A DNA stretch of 64,000 bases from Rachycentron canadum. Its lineage: Eukaryota; Chordata; Actinopteri; Carangiformes; Rachycentridae. Position 1 is the stretch's first letter. Every line of letters starts with the position of its first letter. The notes beneath the pieces are model-generated. The model made no database searches and was not told the DNA's origin. It saw nothing but the letters and a program-made list of their open reading frames with translations. Shown piece by piece: positions 35,215 through 46,779 of the stretch. The position numbers and the translations under genes are program-made. The stretch spans positions 21,676,211 through 21,740,210 of the forward strand of contig CM076650.1 of the NCBI GenBank assembly GCA_038496675.1. Direction: 5' to 3'.

Positions 35215-38200
35215 GTGTGAATCAATATCTGTATTTTTTTACGTCAATGTCAATGTTTTTTTTATTTTGAAAATCATCACATCTCCAAGCCAAATTGACT
35301 GTTCATTCACACACACAATAAGCCTAATGGCCTTTCCTCTGCAGGAACACTGTAACATTTACAAATGTATGCCGGTCATGGATAACCACAGCAAAGTCTT
35401 TTGGGAGTGTGATGAGTCAACCCGGCTTCATTTCCTGCAGATAGAAAGCCCCAGTTTGTGCCATTTACCAATTTCACCACAGCTGCTCAGCATGCAGGAG
35501 TCTTCCAAACCAACACTCTCTGCAAATAGGCCTTGTGGTTAACCTAGCTTCTCTGCCACCACCGTATTGCCTTGTGAGTAGTGAGACAAGAAAATGATCA
35601 ATTTCCACAGCAAGCATTTCTGGTCAGTGCAAGGATGTTGTGCTCAAGTCTGAGCTCAGTCCTGAGAGGCTCTCAGGACCAGTTCCCATGGACTTTTTTT
35701 TTTTGTTATAATTCTTCCTTTATTTTCTTATTTAAAAGAACATGCAATAGCAAGGTTTCTTCCCTTTGGCTCCATCTCTGTACAAGTCTATTCCTTTTGA
35801 ATATGCCCTTAATTAAACAGCTGAATAGCCTCAGTTCATTTTTTAGCCCCTACGTGTTCTTTCAAAAAAAAAAAAAAAAAACAACTCTATGCGGTTGTGA
35901 TATAATATAAAAGATGAAGGTGAACATTTCTTAGCCAATTCTGACATCTGCACAAGAAGTTCCACACTGAAGTTGTGTTGTGCCTTTATTTGTGCTTAAT
36001 TTCAAGAAGCAACAGCCTTTTCAAGGGTGAAGTGAAGTTGACCCATTCTTGAGCTGCTTATGACATGTGTCTATGGTCCCTAAAAAAATGACAAGTCTCC
36101 AGTCTCTTTTCTTGGTTCCGGCTCTGACTTTGCTTTATTTTTACCCAATCCAGGGGAGGGTAGAGGTGGACTGTCTACTGTCTCTGATGCATGTTTCTTG
36201 TGGATATGATTCGGAAGCCAATGTGGATTTTGATGAATAAAACCCGAAGCCGCTCACAAAGCCAACCATACCTGTCAAATAATGCACCTCCGAAGCTATA
36301 ATTGGAGACACCCACCCAATGACTCTCTTTTATATGAGGCAGCTCCACAGGTGTGTTGTATGTTTGAGGCGCTAAACAACACAAACAGTATACTACTACT
36401 CTCCAGGTCTTGATGGATGTCTCTTAAGCAGCTGTCTGAGGACTGTGCTCCTTGTTGTTTTGACTTCAGCTAAGAGAACGAGCGTCAGTCCATTCAGATT
36501 GCTTATTTGTGACAACTGTCACCCAGACAGTACCCAAACTGCAGGTTTTTACTCTACCTTGGCAAGAGCCCCCCCCCCACCGTTCAATTTCAGTAAGAGA
36601 AACATCCTTTGGAAAGCTAAATGAAATGCAAAAGCTTGGAGAGATGCGCATAACAGGTGTTTATCTGCTATGATGGCAGGAGTCAATGCAATGCATGATC
36701 CAAGCAGAGGCCCCACTACATGAACACAGACTGCTGGTTGTCCTACAGGCCGGTGCATTTGCAAATTCATAAATAGAGTGACTAACTGTAACCTTCTTTC
36801 ATGTGTTACACTCCACCCTTGGGTGGCCCCAAGAGGTGCATAACACACCACCACTGACCCAACACGATGCCTCTAAAACAACATAGTCAACAGAGCTTAT
36901 TTCATGCAAATATAAATAATCAGGGAACACATCAGGACTACAGAAGACAGAAACTCAAGGCAGACAGGCGCCGAAGCCCAACAATCCCCATGCCAGAAGC
37001 CTCTACTCCCCACTCCCCACCATACTTGATCTGGACCAGCCCAGGCGGTGGTACAGGGAGACAGGACAGGGAAAAACAAAGGCAACAGTAACACATGATG
37101 CCAAAACACATGGTCTTACTCAACCTATGTTGAGTCAATGCAAAACAGTGCACCACTGTAGGGTAAAGGAAGAAGATTTTGATCGAAGCAGAGACTGCAC
37201 TTCAAATCACAACTATGCTGCTCTACTTACTTGCTCCATACTTGACATTACTCTTCTACTGAAAACATCAGCCTAAACAAGTCAATTAATGACTTATAAA
37301 ACGTGTGGGAGCTGGTTTTAAGCTCATGCTAATCATGACAATAAAAAGCAGCATCGTCCATGTCAATAGACAGTAATTCTTGTGGGGGAATATCAGGCAG
37401 TGGCCTCTGTTTGGCTCCATTAAAGCTGTAGGCAACACAAATAGGAAATTTAACAATGATCAAAATATTTTAAGGCAGATTTTTCAGACGACTAAAACTT
37501 ACAGTCAGTCTCATTATCGGGATAAACAACATCCCTGTTGGGACGCTGGGAGCAACACTTAAAAAACAGGAACTCAGCTGGTTTAATCTGGACGTCTACT
37601 CATATCTTTTCATAGCCTTTAAGTAACTTTAAGCATTGTTTTAAGTGTCGTAAACAATGTTAGGGCTCTTTAATTTCACAGCTGAGAGGGAGAATTAAGA
37701 TTCATGCGATGCCACTGTAATGCAGGTCCTTTCAAACAACAAGACATAAACACACACACACGGACACACACACACACACTTAAGGAAATGCACAAAATAC
37801 TTTCTCTCCTGAGTTTATGTTTGTTTGATTAAAAGATGCTGTTGGGCATGAATGGTCTGTGAGCGTTTGTGTGCAGGGCTCTACTGCAGAGATCTATTTA
37901 GACAAGTGACTTTGTGGAGGTGTGGTTGATTTCTAAAGTGCATGTGCATGTTATTTCTGTGTGTGTGTATGTGTGTGTGTGTGTGTGAGGAAGTGTTTGT
38001 GGATGACCGCGCTGTCTGAAGCCTTGTCAGGCTCCTGGCCATGCCTTTCCTGCTCAGGGAAAGTAACCCTTCATGAATAATGTTGAATACAGACAGTGAC
38101 AAAACCTTGAGAATTAAGTGACTTTAACCACAGCTACTGAGCATGCACATGCCCCAGAGAGGAGGAAGAATAAAACTAGCATGACACCTTAGCATTTGGA

Positions 38201-41200
38201 GCGTGTGTGCGTGTGCCACCGTAGCGCAGATATATTTGGGCTAAAGCAACAGGAGATGAAAAGCAGGGCACTGGTCCCTTTGAAATGGTGCTCAAACTCT
38301 CCCAGGACTGTCACACATAAACCAACAAACCAGCCTGTCATCAATAATGGATTAAACCCATTCATACAAAGCATTATGTTTCTCAAGACTTTAACAGTTC
38401 AGTGGAAGTACAGCAGTATACTGCTCACAAAATGATGGCTCCTCTGGGGAAAGTGATTTTATATTGGACAGTGAAACTTTAATATTGATAATGACTGTGC
38501 TTTGTTCTTTGCTGTGCTGCAGCAATGAGCTCAGTGTCGCTCCACTTTATTTTCTCTCTGTTATCGTTGTAGGTTTTGATGACTGTTTGTCGTGTGTGTA
38601 TGAGCCCAAAGATTTTAGGGCATTCATTTATTTCAGTTCAGATCGGGGTATTATGTAAAATAAGACATTTCTCTCAGCCCCATGCTTTTATGGGTCCCAG
38701 GGCAGAATGGCACCACTGACATAAAATTTCAAGTGCTCATGGGGCCCCTCTAATAGCTATGATGGTTTCTAGGCAGGCGCGTAGTTTTCCTATGCCCGGG
38801 TAAAGTGTTTATACAAGATTGGTCAATTACAGATGTTATCTAAGCATGAACCTAGCGCTCCCCACTGTTTCACCAAATGAATTGTAAAACTATTCAGTTC
38901 ATCCAGTCTGAGCTGCACCTCTGCGTGATGTCACAACTAGAAAAGGTCACAAGCCAGTCACAGTCTTTTTCTGCAGCCCCATTTATGTAGCAGGAATGAT
39001 AAAGCTAACCAAGATTCTAGCTCTGTAGATAGTGAGAAATGAACAGCGGTGTGCCAAAACATCAAATGACAGCATGGTTTAAAAGCCAAGAAGCAAACAT
39101 TTATGTTAACATCAGAAAAGAGTGTAACGTTTGCATGTAATGTATGAAATTCCTGCCGTCTGACTGCTGTGCAGGGTGTAAGTAGATCCTGCATCCTCCT
39201 CAAAATACACCAGATACTAGACACACATGTGCACCAGATGTGTTAGCTCAGTGCAAAAAATCATATTGCAGCGTAAACAGACAAGGGTTCACTCATGACA
39301 AATTGTGTCAGTACAGGGTTTAACTACTTATCATCTGCCACACAGGATGATGAGACTCCCCATACCTGTTATTATAAACATTACAATCTGCTCTCATTTA
39401 CATTCTAAGCCGTAAGAGAGTGAAACTGAAAAGCGCACTTCAAACTAACCGTCCAAGCACTGACCACAGAGCCTCGCAAATATTTACGCAATGAATTTAA
39501 CAGCCACAAACACACAGGCGAGCAGCGTGAGTGGAATCACCTCCAAACAAGCATTCCTTCCTGCAAACACCACCATCTTCTATGGCTCCGATCAGATTGC
39601 GAAAGCTAACAGCTAATCCCCTCTTCTGAGCTAACTAGTGGGCATGCCTCTCGAGATAATGAATATCAGGCGAACACGAACATGATGTCAGACTGAGGGA
39701 TTGAGGTGAAACAAAATGGCTTGATTCAGCTTGATTATGAGGCTGGTGAAGCACTGAAAGCCCAACAAGTTCGAGCGGATGGAAAAAAAAAGCTCCCGTT
39801 CATCAGAAAAAATGAAAAAGTTCCCAGTTGAGCCATTAAAATACCAATTTAACAGAAACTACTGAATAGTCATTCCTCACAAAATGTATTAAATAATATA
39901 ATAAATTTACTTTGCAATAATTAAAAAAAAAAAAAATCTCATTTTCCTGAGAATTTCAGGAATAGCTCCCCATTCTGTGCAACAGTGTCTAACCATTAAG
40001 ACTTTCACTGCACAGATACAACACATCGTGGAATATGTTTCAACGTGCATCGAACATGCAATTGAAGACAGGGGCCAAAACGAGCTTAATTTAATGAGCT
40101 AAGTAGATGTTTAGTATAGGATATTCAAGCTCACTCACTTTAACTTTGATCTCATGATCTTAAATTCTGAAACCGGTCTGATTGTGATCTCAAGACATGT
40201 TGATTTGACAGGAAGTTGACTTTCCTGATTATGGTGGGTTCACGATTGAAGATTGATTTCACCGGACTGATTGTGAGATCTAACAGTGCTGTTGAGCATC
40301 TCCATCCCTCTACATTCGGTTTTAATCAAATCATTTCCAGTGAGAATCTGCCTGCACACTGACTATAACCAATGGATCGGAATATGTGTCAGCTCCTTTT
40401 ATGCTGAGAGCTGGAGTATTTTCACCGTGCCCTTTTCAGCTGCACTGAGTTGGAGATAGACTGTCGCCAGTGGCTAGTCTTACCAAGGTGCGCGAACTCA
40501 GATTTGCCCTTTTCAATTTCGGTTTCCTCTATAGCGGGAGAATGATGCTGTATGCATTTTCTTTTATGGAGCACAGTCTTGGAGTAGTGCAATCTCAATG
40601 TGATATTTCTCTCTGCTCTTCCTCTCTCTCCTCCTCTTCCTGTATCCTTCCAACACCCCCCACCCCACCACCCCAGCGCCCTCCCCTTCTTCTGTCATCC
40701 ACCTTAACCGCATCCTTCTTAATGTTTTCTGTCTCTTGTGCTTTAATTGCCTCCGAGGCATATGTATGCAAGAGGCGAATTAGAGTGAATTACATTTGCC
40801 ACGTGCGATGAATCTGAAGGGTTTCATTACAAAATTCCATATTTGGAGAAATGTTGTTCATTCTTCGTCAATTTCCAGAGTGATTACATCAACTAATGTG
40901 CGCACGTGTAACACCGAAGTAAAAATGTAACGCCAATATTGTCACTTCTTGATTTTCATGCAAATGACTATGAGCTAGAGCTACATTTTAATGGAAGATA
41001 TGTCAATTTAAAACAAAAGTTTTCATCTCTCAATTATATCCTGATTCTGCTGAGCCGTTCCCTTTTTTTTTTTTTTCTTACTCATAACAATTTCCCACCC
41101 TCCATCATCCATCTCACTCTGTTTTGCTCCCTCCCTCCCCTCTGTTCATCTCCGAGGCAAATGAGAAATGACACTGGACAAGTCCTTGCTGCTTTATTAA

Positions 41201-41543
41201 TCCTTTAAGCTTCTGAAGGGAGGCACAAATGCAGCTACTCCCATTCAAATCAATGGCTCTAAGTCCCAATTGCCGTATCTGTGGACTGCATAAATGTGCT
41301 TCATTTTAACACCCTCAGACCTCGAACAGCACACACTTGCAAACACACATACACAGCACACAGTGTTGAATGGCCTTGGCTCCCTATGGCCGGGGCTCTG
41401 CTAACCAGCCTGCTGCAGGAACAATTCATGGGCTGCTCAGTCAAACGGAACTCTAACCCATGGGCCGGTGGAACAGCCCCGGTCATAAAGTATCTCTCAC
41501 ACACACACGCACACATTCGCTCAGCTACCCCCCCTCCTCCCCC

Positions 41544-41590
<47 letters not shown>

Positions 41591-41612
41591 ACACACACAC
41601 ACTCACACTCAC
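41544..41612. repeat. Interrupted (CA)n microsatellite after a C-rich tract
   Basis: About 20 pure CA units followed by ACTCAC-interrupted units. It is preceded by a C-rich segment (CCCCCCCTCCTCCCCC at about 41528-41543). The long open frames crossing it on both strands are repeat artefacts. Confidence 0.95.
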
Positions 41613-41977
41613 TCTCTGTCTTCGCACAGACCATAAAATCATTGCGACAGATGAAGGCAGGGAACAGTGTTTTTGTGCTGTTTTTGCCTGTCACAGATTT
41701 CCATTACAAAGTCTTGCCATGAGTCTGGGAGAGCGAGGGCCTATTGAAAAACGGACAGGCTACAAAATGCTGCTAGTCAGAGCCCATCAATGCTGCGTTT
41801 TCCCTGCTGAATGGCTTGTCAGTGAAGGGTGGAGATGGGCTTTGTGTGAGAGGTAGGACTGAGCGGTGTTGGGCCAGACAATGGGTGGAGAGCTGATGTC
41901 AACTCGAGAGAGTGCATTCAAGGTTCATCATCTGCTGTGTTATAAAGCTTCTCAAACATTTTCCTTTCATCCATCCC

Positions 41978-42367
41978 NNNNNNNNNNNNNNNNNNNNNNN
42001 NNNNNNNNNNNNNNNNNNNNNNNNNNNNNNNNNNNNNNNNNNNNNNNNNNNNNNNNNNNNNNNNNNNNNNNNNNNNNNNNNNNNNNNNNNNNNNNNNNNN
42101 NNNNNNNNNNNNNNNNNNNNNNNNNNNNNNNNNNNNNNNNNNNNNNNNNNNNNNNNNNNNNNNNNNNNNNNNNNNNNNNNNNNNNNNNNNNNNNNNNNNN
42201 NNNNNNNNNNNNNNNNNNNNNNNNNNNNNNNNNNNNNNNNNNNNNNNNNNNNNNNNNNNNNNNNNNNNNNNNNNNNNNNNNNNNNNNNNNNNNNNNNNNN
42301 NNNNNNNNNNNNNNNNNNNNNNNNNNNNNNNNNNNNNNNNNNNNNNNNNNNNNNNNNNNNNNNNNNN
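41978..42367. other. Assembly gap (390 N)
   Basis: The sequence is N from 41978 to 42367. The left flank ends in CATCCATCCC and the right flank enters a TA tract at about 42392-42414. Nothing can be said about the missing bases, and the true gap length may differ. Open frames spanning it are meaningless. Confidence 0.99.
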
Positions 42368-42391
42368 ACTGAACAAAATACATGGCTGTTA

Positions 42392-42414
42392 AATATATAT
42401 ATATATATATATAT
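42392..42414. repeat. (TA)n tract beside the gap
   Basis: About 11 TA units, 25 bases after the end of the N run. Together with CATCCATCCC on the other side it suggests that simple sequence may have caused the gap. Confidence 0.9.
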
Positions 42415-43018
42415 TAATGTTATTTTGCAAATTTTCACTGCAAATGTATTAATTCTCCAGCAATTTTATCTCCTGAGTAGCAGGATTATATAAAAGCTGC
42501 CTTAACTGTCAATGATTTGTCATTGTGTTTGATAGAAGCAGGGCAGGCTTAGGAGAAAATAAATCAGTGGCGTGGAAGGACAGCAGGACAATGAAACACC
42601 GCCTAATTCCCGCTTTTTTTTTTTTCCCCATATAATGTGGTGGAATGCACAGGCACATTCACAGGGACAGCGTCCTCCCCAAAAATAATGACAGCATCAG
42701 TCGACTGTTTGCTCAAGAATAACCCTTTGAATATTGTACATTCTCTTGACAAGTAACTCTGTGGTACGTGCAAACAATGCAAAGGGCTGAATTGGTTGAG
42801 TCATGCTGCTTCAAGGTAACGATGACATAAGTTAAGAAAAAAAACTATCCAGCGGGGTTAGTGACAACAAAACTACTCTTGAATAATAATATTGTCCAGT
42901 ATTTTGCATTTGGCCTGAAGGTAAACCTACACATGAATCACCCAGGACTGCACTCCTGCATGGATTTGAATGTATAACTTCATGCCCTGTGCTGGGTGAC
43001 ACTGGATTGCCCACAACT

Positions 43019-43361
43019 GGCTGAACTGTGAGGTGGTATTGTGGTGCGGCGGTTAGCCCTGTCAGCTCACAGCAAGAGGGGTTTGAACCTGCGGCCTGGG
43101 CCCTTTCTGTGGGGAGTTTGCACTTTCTCCTACGTGGGCCTCCAGGCGCTCGTGGTGATTCCTCCCACAGCTCAAAGACAAGAAGGTTATGTTAACTGGT
43201 GAATTGCCTGTAGGTGTCAATGTGAGTCGCGCGATAGAGTGGCAATCTGTCGAGGGGGTACCCTGCCCTCGCTCAATGTCAGCTGGGATCGACTCAAGCC
43301 CCCCTGTGACCCTATGAGGATGAGTGGGATGGATTATGGATGGATGGATGGCTGAACTGTG
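43019..43361 (+). mobile_element. V-SINE-like tRNA-derived SINE with 12-bp target-site duplication
   Basis: GGCTGAACTGTG occurs at 43019-43030 and again at 43350-43361, a perfect 12-bp target-site duplication around a body of about 319 bp. The 5' part has tRNA-like promoter boxes: GTGCGGCGGTTAGCC (A-box region, about 43044-43058) and GGTTTGAACCT (B-box, about 43080-43090). The middle has TTTCTGTGGGGAGTTTGCAC (43104-43123), close to the conserved CTGTGTGGAGTTTGCATGTTCTCC segment of teleost V-SINEs, then CTCCCACAGCTCAAAGACA. The 3' end has GTCAGCTGGGATCGACTC and a short (ATGG)n tail. The copy is diverged from the usual form of the family but complete. SINEs are transcribed by RNA polymerase III and copied by a partner LINE. 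Confidence 0.88.
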
Positions 43362-43364
43362 TAA

Positions 43365-46300
43365 GGCGCCTGTCTGAGGGTGGTATGACTTTTCAGGAAT
43401 TCATTTTTCATTCACTTGTTTTTTTTTTCATGATTTGATGAATTGATTGATGTTCATTAACCACTAAATTACAATGTAACGGACAAAAAGATGAGCGGTT
43501 CAGCTGGGCTCTGCATCAACCCAGTGTAATGAGCAGTTTTTACATGGTGCATATTATTGAATGAGTGCTTTCTCTAAAAGGAGTGTACATAATGGACAGG
43601 GAGGGGCGGGGCAGTCCATTTTTGCCTTAGTGCCCCCGTACATGGGTTAATTAGGTTATATACTTGGATGTAAAAATGTAACTTTAACAGCAGATGCTGT
43701 GGTTTGTATCTTGTTTTCTACCAGCACTCTATATTGGTTTTCTTTTCAAGAGAGAAGTGATCTTTCCCAGAAGAGGAGAATCCAGGACAATATAGAAGAC
43801 AGGCAGTTTATTTTGTCATTTTCAGACAAGGACTTGTTGCATTCAGAAGCAGCGTAAGAAAAAAAAAAGAAAAAAGACCCTTCCTGTCAACTGCAGCACA
43901 TAAAGCTAAGGTCTCGAACAGGTCGACAGGGGGGAGAGAAACAACGTGAGGCTGTCATAAGCGCGTTTGTGCTGTTCATTTAGGAGAAACACTGTGGCTA
44001 CGTGGTTAGCTCTGTCTGCTCTTGACTCTTTTGTGTGTGAAAATTGCAGCTTCTCTAAATTGCTCATATATTTGAATGCAAATGTGCTCCCTCAGGCCCA
44101 GTGCATGCTGGGATGAGATCCAGCCTCCTTTGATTATCAAATATAGATGGACTGTGCAACCGAAGGCGGCATCTGATGGCGACATGATGGATACAACGTG
44201 CAAGGTAAAAAAAAATTCAAAAAAAGGGAACAACAGAAAACAAAAGAGCACACTTTACGTTGTTTAGTGACTGATTATCAACGGATAATAAAACTCTGCA
44301 GAATTCAATTAACATCCCAAACACTGATATTTATTTGGCTACGCACAAGCACGCGCTCGTAAACAATTAACACCCGCTCAGTTTGACATTTATTTGGCTG
44401 TTCATACTCGCTGCCTTGCTCCACTCTGTCGCTCTGTCTTGTTCAAGTGAGAAATGAGCAGCAGCAGCCTGATCAATGGGACATTCATACAGCAGCGTTA
44501 CATTCAAACACCCCCCACCACCTTTGATGAAATGACACAGCAGCCTGCGCGGCGCCATAAATTCGCCTTGTTTAAACACTTTCCCCCTAATTCATGTGGG
44601 AGGCAGGGCTCTCATCGCCTCTTTAAGGGAAACGGATGTGAGGAAAGTACGAGGGAGGGACATAAAGAGGTGTATGTTTAGGTTGCGTTTGTTTTTGATT
44701 CCCCGTGAGAAGAGATTTGAGGCTCTCTGTGAATTTGTGTACTTGCGTGTGTGTGTGTGTGTCTGTGTGTGTGTGTTGGTTGGTCTGTGTGTGGCAGCCA
44801 AGGCACATATGGAAACCATTACGATGCCCGGATACTAGAGGCTGCCAATTTTTGTTCAATAAGGACACTGTTCATGTGTATGTGTGCGAGCCATTAGATT
44901 TTATCAAAGCTACTTTTCCCATCATTTCAGATTCAGGGAGCGCACATGTTGTCCAGTTACATGAGCTGTACAAAATAGAAAGAAGATGTGGATTATGGTA
45001 TTCTATGTATGGTGATTGGTCAGTCACGGTCTGGGCCACTGGACAAAAATATTTTGGGAATCAACAGTTTGCGGTTTGGTTTCACTGTGACCGTCACTTA
45101 AGGCTTGTGACTGCATTTGTGGGAATGTGTGGGAGGGATAATGGGAGCAGGAAGGAGGGAGAGAGAAATGTAATGAGAGGAAATTAGTGAAACAGAAAGG
45201 AGTGACGAAGGTGATGGATGACAGAGAGCTGAAGTGAGAAGTGGAGAAGGAGAGGAGGTGCAGAGAAAATCAGACAGGATGGTGGGAAGGGTAATGGGAG
45301 AGGAGAGAGGTGTTTTTCTGGCAAGGAATGATAAATACCGTTCTTGGCTGCTTTCAGGGACCTACATGCAGATGTCCAAGCAGAAATAAGACAGAAAAAA
45401 AAAAAAAAAACAGAAAAAAAAACATCCAAAATCAAAACATGCAATCAAAAAAAAAAAAAAAAAAAATCTTTTTTATTCATCCTGTAACCTTCCTCTGTGC
45501 CTTCAAACTACAGTGGCCTGCACCAAACTCACTTTCATGCCTTTTGAAGCGGCAAGAAACACTGGAGAAACTCCACGGCGCGCTGCCACAATTGGGCTAA
45601 TTCGAACGATATATTTCTGTCTGAGATATGGGTGAGTTGAAACAGAAGTTGGGGTTTGAAGACAAATAGCTTCAATTTACAGTAGCAAATTAAAAGCCTT
45701 ATCTCGAGCAGTCAGAGCGTATTTCCATTTCCCTTTACATTAAAGAAATCCCTGAGAAGTCCTCCTGGAAATGGGAGAAGTGAAACTTTGAAAAGTGCAT
45801 GAATATCTAATGGAGATTTGAATGAGCGTGAGCTCCGTCGCACATCTCTGCAGCCAGGTTAGAGGACTTGAAAGTGCACGTGAACGCTGGAGTGTGTGGC
45901 GGGAGGAGGAACGCACTGTCTGATCACTATGCTGAAGAGTTGCTCCTAAATACAGTTGAATCCCATACCGCTCACACATCCACACACACTCACACACACA
46001 CACCCTGACCCCTCTTTACTTGGATAAATAATTGATGTCTCCAGTTAAAGTGTCAGAGCAGGAGCCCTAGCCAGCACTTATTTATCGTCTTCCACATCAT
46101 TAACAATGTCTCTCTCTTCTCTCCTCTGTCTCTCTGAGCAAACACAGGGATTTGCTTTCATAATAAACATGTGGCTGTTAAACTTGAGTGCGCTGACATG
46201 GCTCTCCAAGGAAGCCATGGTGATAAATGCTCTGACATGTTGTTCTGGGAAATGAACAATTATTTATAGCAGAGAGACAGAGCGAGGGGGTAACAATAGA

Positions 46301-46735
46301 AACACATTTCTATTAATAAATATGTCATTATTTTCATTTCTTATTATTTCTATGGCTTGGAGTTGGAGAGTCACCGATGCAGGTATTTCTTAAGGCTCCA
46401 TACTATGGATGTGCTGTAAAATTGTACATGAGCTGTCCTTGATTTTTTTTCTTTTCTTTTTTTTTTCGTCTTCTTCCCTCTGAAAACAGCTGCGTTTTCC
46501 ACCCAAATCTTTCCTGAACGGCTGAGATGCTGCAAAATATAATTCAATCAGCCGAGACAGTTTTAAGGGTCAAAAACATTATTGTCTGGATGCCGGCGCT
46601 GACTCAATCTGGTTTCACCCTGTGCAAAATAACCGTCAGAGTTGAGACAGACTCGACGCTGTAGGAGATGGCGATGGTCGGGAAAGCGGTTGGTAAGACT
46701 GGGCTGACAAAGGGTGCAGGTGGAGACCAGTCAAC
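43365..46735. other. Non-coding stretch with a purine-rich block
   Basis: No gene is supported. A GT tract lies at about 44746-44776, a 190-bp purine-rich block at 45120-45312, and A16 and A20 runs at 45395-45410 and 45447-45466. The frame at 44705-45187 has no recognisable domain. An AT-rich segment at 46020-46380 has no simple repeats apart from a few short runs. Confidence 0.5.
45120..45312 (+). repeat. Purine-rich (GGGA/GAGA) block
   Basis: For about 190 bases the + strand is mostly A and G (GGGAGGGATAATGGGAGCAG, GAAGGAGGGAGAGAGAAATG and similar) with only scattered pyrimidines. No defined unit repeats. It is a strong local strand asymmetry. Confidence 0.75.
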
Positions 46736-46739
46736 ACTA

Positions 46740-46775
46740 AAGTCAAATTAATTGGTATTGTGCCTTTCATCAACA
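46740..46775 (-). repeat. Possible LINE 3' end, reverse orientation
   Basis: On the - strand this reads ATGAAAGGCACAATACCAAT followed by TAATTTGACTTT. It resembles the usual GAAAGGCGCTATACAAATAA and ATTTGACTT ending of fish LINE copies. The match is short and diverged. Confidence 0.35.
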
Positions 46776-46779
46776 AGGC

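Larger units (their letters stand above)
34504..41977. other. Non-coding stretch with GATA and CA arrays
   Basis: No gene is supported. It contains the TAGA array at 35170-35214, an A-run near 35863-35881, short CA and GT tracts near 37750-37780 and 37959-37988, and the CA array at 41544-41612. Sequence at about 40740-40930 and 41165-41300 is free of simple repeats and AT-rich. No recognised transposon was seen. Confidence 0.5.

Noticed and set aside
41281..41856. Open frame of 191 codons on + (and 113 on -)
   Set aside because: Both frames pass through the CA array at 41544-41612, giving Thr-His or Val-Cys runs. No domain or splice signal was seen.
41866..42493. Several open frames across 41978-42367
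   Set aside because: They are open only because the sequence is N. There is no information in the gap.
43044..43090. tRNA-like A and B boxes
   Set aside because: They are the head of the SINE at 43031-43349. There is no complete cloverleaf, so it is not called a tRNA gene.
44705..45187. 160-codon + frame including a Trp-rich part after the GT tract
   Set aside because: The start lies in a GT microsatellite. A pyrimidine-AG before about 44931 is a weak acceptor and I recognise no domain.
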